From NCBI GenBank assembly GCA_018660265.1, contig JABJKS010000073.1, forward strand, positions 33,777 to 97,776: a DNA stretch of 64,000 bases, written 5' to 3'. Positions within the stretch are counted from its first letter, which is position 1, and every line of letters starts with the position of its first letter. Shown piece by piece: positions 46,052 through 52,977 of this stretch. Under the pieces are notes generated by a model that worked only from the letters and a program-made list of their open reading frames with translations, ran no database searches and was not told the origin of the DNA. A program made the translations under genes and the position numbers. This DNA comes from Rhodospirillaceae bacterium (GTDB lineage: Bacteria > Pseudomonadota > Alphaproteobacteria > GCA-2731375).

Positions 46052-46912
46052 ATGACTGATAATAGCCCTCTACGCCAGCGTATGATTGACGATATGACGA
46101 TCCGCAATTTGTCGCCAGCGACGCAACGATCTTACCTTCATGCGGTGCAAAGGTTCAGCCGTTATTTTAGCCGTTCGCCGGATCGTCTAAATCTGGAGGA
46201 TGTGCGGGCCTATCAAGTCCACCTTGCCGGGCGCGGTATGTCCTGGGGCAGTTTGAACCAGGCCGTCTGCGCCTTGCGTTTCTTTTACGGGACAACCTTG
46301 GGACAGGATAAGGTTCCCGAACGCATTCCCTATGCCCGCCAACCTCAAACCTTGCCGGTAGTCTTGAGCCAAGACGAGGTGGTGCGGTTTCTGGAAGCGG
46401 TCGCGAGCTTGAAGTGCCGTACGGCTCTGACCACGGCTTATGCCACCGGCCTTCGCGTTTCCGAGGTGGCTGCTATCAAGCTTGGGAATATCGACAGCGA
46501 ACGCATGGTTATTCGTATTGTGCATGGCAAAGGTGGTAAGGACCGATACGTCATGTTGCCAGAGCGTCTACTGATGCTTCTGCGCCGCTATTGGCAGATC
46601 GCTCAGCCACGCCATTGGCTGTTTCCGGGGAGCAATGAGGAAAAGTCCCTGCATCCGACCTCGTTGCATGCCGCCTGCCGCTCGGCCCGTGCGGCGGCGG
46701 GTTTGGATAAGCTGGTAACGCCGCATACCCTGCGGCACAGCTTCGCCACGCATCTTTTGGAACAGGGTGCCGATATCCGCGTTATCCAGGCTCTGCTCGG
46801 GCACAGCAATCTGTCGACAACGGCGCGCTATACAAAAGTCGCGGTGAGCACCATTCAGGCGACGAAAAGCCCGCTTGAGCGCTTGAATATGGAGATCATG
46901 GCGCCGCGTTGA
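46052..46912 (+). CDS. Tyrosine recombinase/integrase of the IS91-type element
   Basis: A 286-aa XerC/D-like recombinase. The N-terminal SAM-like domain spans about 10-95, and the catalytic domain has Arg in ATGLRVSE, Lys in GKGGKDR, His-x-x-Arg in HTLRHSF, His in LGHSN and the Tyr nucleophile in TARYTKV. All catalytic residues are intact. AGGAG is 8 bases before the ATG but lies in a hairpin. The transposase TTG overlaps its stop. Such recombinases accompany a subset of IS91-family elements; their role there is unclear. Confidence 0.9.
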   Translation: MTDNSPLRQRMIDDMTIRNLSPATQRSYLHAVQRFSRYFSRSPDRLNLEDVRAYQVHLAGRGMSWGSLNQAVCALRFFYGTTLGQDKVPERIPYARQPQTLPVVLSQDEVVRFLEAVASLKCRTALTTAYATGLRVSEVAAIKLGNIDSERMVIRIVHGKGGKDRYVMLPERLLMLLRRYWQIAQPRHWLFPGSNEEKSLHPTSLHAACRSARAAAGLDKLVTPHTLRHSFATHLLEQGADIRVIQALLGHSNLSTTARYTKVAVSTIQATKSPLERLNMEIMAPR

Positions 46913-48172
46913 CGGGCCAGCACTCTGGTGTGCTGGCGACAGAACGTCGGGGTCTTGAGGTTGGCGACATTTTCCGCCGCCATGGCAATGCTTACCGCCG
47001 TGCTCAGGCCGGCCATCTGAGCCGCGATCATCTGCGCGTCATGGGCGCCATCGAGGCTTGCCGCACGGCCGAGCTCGGCGGCCATATTGAACGATGCGCC
47101 GACTGCGGCGAACAACGGATCGCTTATAATTCCTGCCGCAATCGGCATTGCCCGAAGTGTCAGGGTGCCACGGCGCGGCGATGGCTGGAAGAGCGTCAGA
47201 GCGATCTGTTGCCGGTGCCCTACTTCCATGTGGTCTTCACCTTGCCGGCAAGCATCGCCGAGATCGCCTATCAGAACAAAGCGGTGGTTTATGGTATTTT
47301 GTTCAAAGCCGCCGCGCAAACCTTGGCCACCATCGCCGCCGACCGCAAACATCTGGGTGCCCGCATCGGCCATATCGCCGTGCTGCATAGCTGGGGCCAG
47401 AACTTGTCTTATCATCCGCATCTGCACTGTATCGTGCCCGGCGGCGGGCTGTCTGGTGATGGGCGCGAATGGATTGCCTGCAAACCCGGCTTTTTCCTGC
47501 CCGTACGGGTATTGTCCCGCCTGTTCCGTCGTTTGTTCCTGGAAGCATTAACCGCCGCTCACGAGGCCGGCGAGCTGCAGTTCTTCGCCGGCCTGGCATC
47601 GCTGAACGGCAGCCAGGCTTTCACGGCCCATCTCGGCCCACCGCGCAAAGTCAATTGGGTGGTTTACGCCAAGCGCCCCTTTGCCGGGCCGAAACAAGTA
47701 CTCGCCTATCTCGCCCGCTATACCCATCCACTGCCCGGCAGTGGTTTGCATCGCAAACCACGAAAGGGGCGTTGCCATCGCGAACAGTCGCCTGATATCC
47801 TGTAATGATAACGCCATCACCTTCAAATGGCGGGACTATCGCCATCGCCAGCGGCAGAAAACCATGACATTGAAGCCCGACGAGTTCATCCGCCGCTTCC
47901 TGCTTCATGTTCTCCCCCCTGGTTGCCATCGTATTCGCCATTACGGCCTGCTTGCCAATGCGCGGCGTCGGGCCAATTTGGCACTGTGTCGCAAGTTGCT
48001 TCAAGTTCAGCACGAAACTGACGCGCCGGGGCCAATCCAGGAACCCGCAAATGACAATGTGCGCACGCAATCCTGGACGGCGTGCCCCGGTTGCGGCGGC
48101 GTGATGATCGTGATCGAAGTCCTCGCCAAGCCGGATCGACATCATCGCATCAAAAGGCTCGACAGCTCATGA
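46909..48172 (+). pseudogene. IS91-family HUH transposase, frameshifted
   Basis: The first part (46909 to about 47727) encodes an N-terminal zinc motif (CADCGEQ, CRNRHCPKCQ), the HUH motif HPHLHC and the double-Tyr segment YLARYTH. The family sequence then resumes in another frame from about 47771 (VAIANSRLISCNDN to a C-terminal CPGCGG and stop at 48172). The break is a roughly 40-base palindromic insertion at 47728-47770. As it stands the first frame ends at 47805 after an unrelated tail. Catalytic residues lie before the break, so partial activity cannot be excluded. Confidence 0.88.
47728..47770 (+). repeat. Double-palindrome insertion within the transposase
   Basis: Two adjoining hairpins lie between the codons for ...YTH and VAIANS...: CCACTGCC-C-GGCAGTGG (47728-47744) and GTGGTTTGC-ATC-GCAAACCAC (47741-47761), sharing four bases. 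The expected spacing in the protein family is about one codon, so about 40 bases are extra, which gives the frameshift. No similar copy was noticed elsewhere in the window. The element type is unknown. Confidence 0.7.
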
Positions 48173-48584
48173 GCACCGCCAGGCAGATCATTCCGGATAA
48201 ATCACGCCGATCCCCGATCCGGCGACAGCCCGGCTTTGCCCAAAAGCCACGACGCCGACGTCAGCGTTGTTTGATGCCCGCGAGTGCCCCGCATGAGACC
48301 GGGAACGAACCCATGGCGGTGCCAAACCAGCCGCTCGCCGGCGCCTCGAACAGCCAACTTCGCGCAACAAGAAGTGGCGCCCACAGATAAATCCCCATAG
48401 CACCGGGCCCGCCGCCCGCGCTTCAGTTCAATCCGACTTCAATGAGGTCGCAGGAGAGATCGCGCCAAACCAACCGTTCATGCCAAACGACCTCACAGAA
48501 CCCTCCAGATTCAATAATGTATTGAATCATAAAATGAGCCATGATGAACGAGTTTTTCAGCAGCCTGCTAACGCAAGCTTGAAC
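48173..48584. other. 3' non-coding part of the IS91-type element
   Basis: This 412-base stretch follows the transposase frame and precedes the TPP-enzyme stop on the other strand. I see no supported gene. IS91-type elements keep their replication origin end (oriIS) here, with short hairpins; a possible end motif with AGTTTTTCAGCAGCC lies at 48551-48565. Several inverted repeats of 5-7 bases are present but none is decisive. Confidence 0.45.
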
Positions 48585-50219
48585 CTATTTCACGCCCCTG
48601 TTGCGCGGGGGAATGATGATCGACCAGGGGTCGGGCGTTGGTGGGAAGGGAACTTCAATAACCGTAGGACCTGATTGCTGAAAGGCCTGTGGTAGCACCT
48701 TGGCCAATTCTTCCGGCGTTTCCGCCCGATAGGCGGCACAGCCAAAACTTTCCGCCAAGGCAATGAAGTCCGGGTTCGTCAGATCCGAGGCGATGGTGCG
48801 GCCGTCATACAGGTTTTGCTGCATCCGCCGCACGTTGCCGAAGGCGCCATCGGCAAAAACAATCGCGACCACGGCGACATTGTATTTCACCGCTGTCGCC
48901 AGTTCCTGCACGTTATACATGAAGCCGCCATCGCCATTGATGGACAGGACCTGCCGCTCCGGGTTGGCGATCTTGGCACCAATGGCCGTGGCCAGGCCCG
49001 ACCCCAGGGTACCTTGATAGGCGGAGGTTAAGAATGTTCGCGGCTGATAGATCGGCATGGCGATGCGGGAGACATAGCCGACCTGGGTCAGTTCATCGAC
49101 AAAGATGCCGTCATCATCCAACCCCTCGCGGATAACTTTGATCCAAGACATTTGCGGGCCCAGGCGGTCCAGCAGCATGTCATGCACACCGGCCTGAACC
49201 GCCAGTAATTCGTCCTTGCGGGAGGCCCTGGCCGGGGCGATTTTCCCGACCGCCTCAAGCAACGCCGGCACGATGTCCTGGGCATCACCGACCATCGCCA
49301 CATCAGGTGTGTCGGTGCGCTTGATCTCGACCGGGTCGATATCCACGTGAATGATCTTCAGCTTGTCGTCCGTGCCCCAATTCATCCGTGGTTGTTGCAA
49401 ACGGGTGCCGATGGCCAAGACCACATCCGCGTCCGGCCACAGATGATGGCCGGCCAGATGGGTCATGGAAAGGTAATGACGGTCAGAGACGACGCCACGC
49501 CCGGTTCGATTGGCGATGACCGGGGCCTGCAATATTTCTGCCAGGGCCTGCACGGCCTCGCCGCAATTGACCGCACCACTGCCGACAAAGATCATTGGTG
49601 CCTTGGCACCCGCCAACAATTCGGCGGCCTTGATCAGGGCATCTTCATCCACAGGTGGGCGGGTATGGTCGCTGACCGCATCTTGAAGATCTACATTGGC
49701 TTTTTGCGCCAACTGATCCAGGGGCATTTCGATGGCCACCGGTTGTGGTCGGCCCGTGCGCAATTGGCGAAAGGCTTCCCCCACCTTGCCAGGCGCATCC
49801 GTGGGATGATCGATCCGTGCGGCCCATTTGGTCAGACCCTGCAGGATCGATAATTGATCCGGGATCTCGTGCAACATGCCGTGGCCCCTGCCGATATAGG
49901 CTGACGGGATTTGTCCCGTAACGCACAACACCGGCACATTGGCGGCCAGGGAGGTGGACAGGGCGGCTGTTGTATTCAACACACCAGGTCCCGGTACGAC
50001 GGCAAAGGCACCGACCTTTCCCGTCGATTGGGCATAGCCGTGGGCCATGTAGGCAACGCCCTGTTCGTGGCGGCTGTTGATGACGCGGATATTGTTGCCC
50101 TCGTCATGCAGGGCATTGAAGAACCAATCGAGTTGTACGCCCGGCAGGCCAAAAATGGTGTCGACGCCATGGGCGATAATGGATTTTACAAGGGCCTGGC
50201 CACCGGTCATGCGGGTCAT
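48585..50219 (-). CDS. Thiamine pyrophosphate enzyme, acetolactate synthase-like
   Basis: A 544-aa TPP-dependent enzyme. The N-terminal pyrimidine-binding domain has the catalytic Glu in NSRHEQGVAYMAHGYA, the middle domain has GRGVVSD and IHVDIDPVEI, and the C-terminal PP domain has the GDGG...N motif in INGDGGFMYNVQELATAVKYN. Acetolactate synthase, benzoylformate decarboxylase and similar enzymes share this plan; no small regulatory subunit is adjacent, so the true reaction is open. ATG 50219 follows GGAG by 6 bases. It is the last gene of the minus-strand run that contains PqqD- and HprK-like genes, 70 bases after the former. Confidence 0.88.
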   Translation of the reverse strand: MTRMTGGQALVKSIIAHGVDTIFGLPGVQLDWFFNALHDEGNNIRVINSRHEQGVAYMAHGYAQSTGKVGAFAVVPGPGVLNTTAALSTSLAANVPVLCVTGQIPSAYIGRGHGMLHEIPDQLSILQGLTKWAARIDHPTDAPGKVGEAFRQLRTGRPQPVAIEMPLDQLAQKANVDLQDAVSDHTRPPVDEDALIKAAELLAGAKAPMIFVGSGAVNCGEAVQALAEILQAPVIANRTGRGVVSDRHYLSMTHLAGHHLWPDADVVLAIGTRLQQPRMNWGTDDKLKIIHVDIDPVEIKRTDTPDVAMVGDAQDIVPALLEAVGKIAPARASRKDELLAVQAGVHDMLLDRLGPQMSWIKVIREGLDDDGIFVDELTQVGYVSRIAMPIYQPRTFLTSAYQGTLGSGLATAIGAKIANPERQVLSINGDGGFMYNVQELATAVKYNVAVVAIVFADGAFGNVRRMQQNLYDGRTIASDLTNPDFIALAESFGCAAYRAETPEELAKVLPQAFQQSGPTVIEVPFPPTPDPWSIIIPPRNRGVK

Positions 50220-50288
50220 GGAACACTCCAAAAATTTACCTAAGGTGCATACAGCCTAACACGGCGAACATTTGTCGCAATGGCGGTG

Positions 50289-50558
50289 TCAATCGCAGGG
50301 TTCGATCAATCGCCCCGATAACAGAACATCCATGGCGGCGGTCAAATCCTGGTCGATGGCCCCGGGCAGGGTATCGGGAAACGCCTCGGCAAACAGAACC
50401 TGCAGATCCTCTTTGCTGGCGGGTTGTTCCAGGGCGCGCCAGATCGACATGGCCAGTTGGTCAAGGTGATAAATATGGCCGCTATTGCCGGCGATCAGGA
50501 ATAATTCGTCCTCAACCGGTGTTTCATTGATCCCCGGGCGGCGTCTATATCGGGTCAT
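50289..50558 (-). CDS. PqqD family peptide-chaperone-like protein
   Basis: An 89-aa protein of the PqqD family (RiPP recognition element fold), with the pattern LFLIAGNSGHIYHLDQLAMSIWRALEQP and a C-terminal helix pair. PqqD-type domains bind leader peptides and present them to modifying enzymes. Its ATG overlaps the HprK-like stop (ATGA). No radical SAM PqqE, PqqA or pqqBC is near, so this is not PQQ synthesis. PqqD-like proteins paired with HprK-related kinases form a recognised but uncharacterised association. Confidence 0.85.
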   Translation of the reverse strand: MTRYRRRPGINETPVEDELFLIAGNSGHIYHLDQLAMSIWRALEQPASKEDLQVLFAEAFPDTLPGAIDQDLTAAMDVLLSGRLIEPCD

Positions 50559-51454
50559 GCTTCTTGGTCCCTGCCCGCGCCGTCGGCGAAATGTGACAGC
50601 AACATATCGGCGGCCGAAAAGGCGGAGTGATAGCGTAATTGCCAGCTATCAACACTGCCCGCCAATGCGACACAAGCGGCTAATTCCCCCTGCTGGTTCA
50701 GGTGCGGTGCGGACAGCTGCTCCAATAGGATGCGCACCATAGGGGGCTGTCGCATCGCGGTTAAGGTTGCTTGATCGGCACTATTATCGCGATCCAGATG
50801 GACCAGGGCCTTGATGGGTAGACGTTCACCAAAATCTGCCGCTCGGTCCGGGCCTGGACGCAATACCGCCATTCCGGGCTGGACCAGGATGCTGTATTGA
50901 TCGACAAATTCGCCATAAACCGCCGTGGCTTCTTCGGGCAGGGGCAGTCGCACTTTAGGGGCAATCGCCAACGACAGCCCGTTAGGAACATCACCTTGTA
51001 GGTCCAGGATCAATCGGTCATCGGCGAAACAACGTTGCCCCATGGCCGCCAGCAATGTGGCAAATGTGCTTTTACCGCTGCCATTGTCGCCCAACAGCAG
51101 AACCAGGCCATCGCCGACCCGCACCGCACCGGCATGAATTGAAACCAGGTTTTCGCCCTGGGCCACATAGGCCGCAATCAAGGCCCCTATCAGTGCGTTG
51201 GCGAGCGTATAGCCGCCACGAAGGTCATAGCGGGACGGGGCCAAATGGGGTGAAGAAATGCGCCATCGGTCAGCGGATTTTTCGATCCTGATGGGGCACA
51301 GATTTTCGGATGCGGGCGTATCCTGCGACCGCAATAGCGGCCATTGCGGGATCAAATCAAACAGGAATGACGAAATGTCTTCAGCGCCCGTAACCCTGAT
51401 GCCGTGGCGCGGGCCCGCCAGGATAAATTCTTTGCCATGGGTGCTAAGGGCCAT
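50555..51454 (-). CDS. HprK-related P-loop kinase
   Basis: A 299-aa protein whose C-terminal half is HPr-kinase-like: SIHAGAV near 105, Walker A GDNGSGKS (122-129) and the acidic pair in CFADDRLIL (143-149). The N-terminal 80 residues are divergent. True HprK is encoded separately at 61024-61458, so this is a paralogue with another substrate. In some lasso-peptide clusters such kinases phosphorylate a precursor Ser. The gene follows the Tat-signal peptide gene by 44 bases and overlaps pqqD-like by 4. Confidence 0.83.
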   Translation of the reverse strand: MALSTHGKEFILAGPRHGIRVTGAEDISSFLFDLIPQWPLLRSQDTPASENLCPIRIEKSADRWRISSPHLAPSRYDLRGGYTLANALIGALIAAYVAQGENLVSIHAGAVRVGDGLVLLLGDNGSGKSTFATLLAAMGQRCFADDRLILDLQGDVPNGLSLAIAPKVRLPLPEEATAVYGEFVDQYSILVQPGMAVLRPGPDRAADFGERLPIKALVHLDRDNSADQATLTAMRQPPMVRILLEQLSAPHLNQQGELAACVALAGSVDSWQLRYHSAFSAADMLLSHFADGAGRDQEA

Positions 51455-51467
51455 ATTCCGAATTTGC

Positions 51468-51491
51468 GGCTGGCGTTCTGGCTGGCGTTCT
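51468..51491. repeat. Two tandem 12-base repeats
   Basis: GGCTGGCGTTCT occurs twice in tandem in the short gap between the peptide gene stop and the HprK-like start. It is perfect. It may be a simple duplication in the spacer or part of a translational signal; nothing else marks it. Confidence 0.75.
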
Positions 51492-51498
51492 ATCGGCC

Positions 51499-51726
51499 CT
51501 AGCCTTTGCCGTCTTTACCGTCGCTACTATCTTTGCCGCCGCCACCGTTTTTGCCGCCGCCGTTTTTGCCGCCAGGGAAGGTCGATGGCCGCGACTTTCG
51601 TGTGGCCAGGGCTTCGCCATCAATGTGCGTAATGGTCGGGGCCGCATAGACAGCAGCCGTGGCCAATCCCAAACGGGCCAGCGCCTTGCGACGGCTTAGT
51701 TCTGATTTATCTTTGTTTTCTGCCAT
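51499..51726 (-). CDS. Tat-signal, Gly/Lys-rich small peptide, candidate kinase substrate
   Basis: A 75-aa peptide. Residues 1-10 are charged, SRRKALARLG (11-20) is a twin-arginine-like motif followed by a hydrophobic stretch LATAAVYAAP (21-30), then a polar segment with THIDGEALATRKSRPST, and the tail (51-75) is built of GGKN, GGGKN, GGGGKD and DGKDGKG repeats with Ser67-Ser68. ATG 51726 is used because GGCAGG lies just upstream; ATG 51756 is possible. It sits directly before an HprK-like kinase and a PqqD-like protein. I infer it is their substrate; no RiPP class is recognised. Confidence 0.7.
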   Translation of the reverse strand: MAENKDKSELSRRKALARLGLATAAVYAAPTITHIDGEALATRKSRPSTFPGGKNGGGKNGGGGKDSSDGKDGKG

Positions 51727-51825
51727 TTTAACCTGCCTTGGCATTGTCCACTGCATGGCGGATGTAAGAATCAGCCATGCTCATCTAAAAATCGTCTCTA
51801 ACAGGTCAAACTTCAAGGATTATTC

Positions 51826-52554
51826 TTAAGAATTCGGTAATTCAGCCAGACCTGCCGCCAACAACGCCTGGCCCAGTTTGACGTCATCGGCGGTTTCCAG
51901 GTCAAATCCTTGGGCAAAGGGGATTTCAATGGGGATGGAGGGGGTCGGAAATATGGTCTGTTGCTCCAACGCCGCCTGGCTGCGCATGACAACGAAGTTA
52001 CCGAATGCGTAATGCCTGGCCTGTGCATCCAGGTTGGCGGTCAGCGTATTGAATTCGGGAAGGTTAAAATGTACTTCGCCGTTCATAATCTGTCTTTGCG
52101 CGTTGGCGTGATGGTGTCGCGGACAGGGCACCACGGTCTGGGCGGAGGCGGCATTGCCGTCAGCCAATAAGGCGTTAATGGCCCAGCGGATATGTTCGGG
52201 CAGGACAAAGGGCGATGTGGGGTGCAGGATGGCGATATATTCCGCGACGGCGCCTTCCTGGGCCTGCAGATCATGCATTAGATCCTCTACCACCGCTATG
52301 ACAGGCGTGTTGTCGCTGCCCAGGTTTATCGGCCGGGAATGCACCTCCAATCGTAACGTGGCGCAACGATCGGCAATTTCCTGATTATCCGTGCTGCATA
52401 ACAGCCGGCTGAATTCACCATAGCCATTGGCTGCCAATACCTGAAAATCTATCAGGGGACGGCCGACAAATGGCGTCAGGTTTTTCATCGGAATGGATTT
52501 GGAGCCGCCCCGCGCCGGGATCAGGCCCCAAACCGCGTTAGGGATTATTTTCAT
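51826..52554 (-). CDS. Acylneuraminate cytidylyltransferase-family nucleotidyltransferase
   Basis: A 242-aa NeuA/KdsB-type transferase beginning MKIIPNAVWGLIPARGGSKSIPMKN, the canonical nucleotide-binding loop, followed by PLIDFQVLAA, STDNQEIAD and HPTSPF. The family makes CMP-activated acidic sugars. No other nonulosonate synthesis gene (neuB, neuC) is present, so the acceptor is unknown. Located upstream of the Tat-signal peptide, it may act in the same modification system, or be an unrelated passenger. Confidence 0.85.
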   Translation of the reverse strand: MKIIPNAVWGLIPARGGSKSIPMKNLTPFVGRPLIDFQVLAANGYGEFSRLLCSTDNQEIADRCATLRLEVHSRPINLGSDNTPVIAVVEDLMHDLQAQEGAVAEYIAILHPTSPFVLPEHIRWAINALLADGNAASAQTVVPCPRHHHANAQRQIMNGEVHFNLPEFNTLTANLDAQARHYAFGNFVVMRSQAALEQQTIFPTPSIPIEIPFAQGFDLETADDVKLGQALLAAGLAELPNS

Positions 52555-52605
52555 AACTGACAGCCTTCTGCTCGATGATGGACCCGGAACTTGTACACCA
52601 GGACA

Positions 52606-52767
52606 CTAGTCACCACCCATGATTTTCTTGATACCCAAGCCAATGAAAGCCAACATGATCAAAAGGCTGAAAAATGCGCCAAATGGGTTCCAAAAGGGCA
52701 CCACGTCGGCGATATGACACCACCAAAACCAAAGCCCATGCAGTAATTTGATGCCCAAATCAAACAT
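52606..52767 (-). CDS. 53-aa single-pass membrane protein
   Basis: An uncalled short frame from ATG 52767 to TAG 52606. It reads MFDLGIKLLHGLWFWWCHIA at the start, has NPFGAFFSLLIMLAFIGLGI as a membrane segment (about 27-46) and ends in the basic IKKIMGGD. GAGG lies 9 bases upstream of the ATG. It is on the same strand as, and 51 bases upstream of, the cytidylyltransferase. Aromatic-rich N-terminus and lone membrane helix suggest a membrane anchor or small toxin-like or holin-like peptide. It is not recognised as a known family. Confidence 0.6.
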   Translation of the reverse strand: MFDLGIKLLHGLWFWWCHIADVVPFWNPFGAFFSLLIMLAFIGLGIKKIMGGD

Positions 52768-52822
52768 CGGACGAACCTCAAACAATCCCTGAACAATTCT
52801 CGAACGATTCTTTTCTGGGCCC

Positions 52823-52948
52823 TAGAGCATGTTTCTTTTAAACCTGCCCAAGGCGCTGGAATCCTTAAGAATCGAGCAACTGAACCAATCACTTGGATCG
52901 CGCCAATTGAGCAACGGGGGCGATTCCAATTAATTGAAGATTGCTCTA
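52823..52948 (-). repeat. 126-base dispersed intergenic repeat, copy B
   Basis: The reverse complement aligns without gaps with 7959-8084 at 95 of 126 positions by hand count. Here both ends are TAGAGCA/TGCTCTA, a 7-bp terminal inverted repeat. It lies between the divergent small membrane protein and the second amidase, so it occupies the promoter region of both. The left portion (TAGAGCAATCTTCAATTAATTGG on the minus strand, split here as two parts) resembles the 42-base hairpin at 61893. Confidence 0.8.
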
Positions 52949-52977
52949 AAAGATAGTTAGGATAGGGATTTATAAAA

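Larger units (their letters stand above)
45911..48570 (+). mobile_element. IS91-family element with tyrosine recombinase, transposase disrupted
   Basis: The segment contains a tyrosine recombinase and a frameshifted IS91-type HUH transposase in one TTGA-overlapping unit. Candidate ends share a motif: left GTGTTGAAAAAGTCCTT at about 45915-45931 and, reversed, GCTGCTGAAAAACTCGTT at about 48546-48563. The match is imperfect and IS91 elements normally lack long terminal repeats, so the exact limits are uncertain. The right end is about 15 bases beyond the stop of the TPP-enzyme gene. The hypothesis is a single insertion between the PaaK-like gene and that gene. Confidence 0.7.

Noticed and set aside
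28699..48372. Shared 16-base string CAACTTCGCGCAACAA near 28702 and 48357
   Set aside because: About one such match is expected by chance in 64 kb, the flanks differ completely, and no structure supports it.
50289..51726. Lasso peptide or PQQ gene cluster
   Set aside because: No asparagine-synthetase-like cyclase, leader protease, pqqA or radical SAM gene is present; only PqqD- and HprK-like elements are shared.
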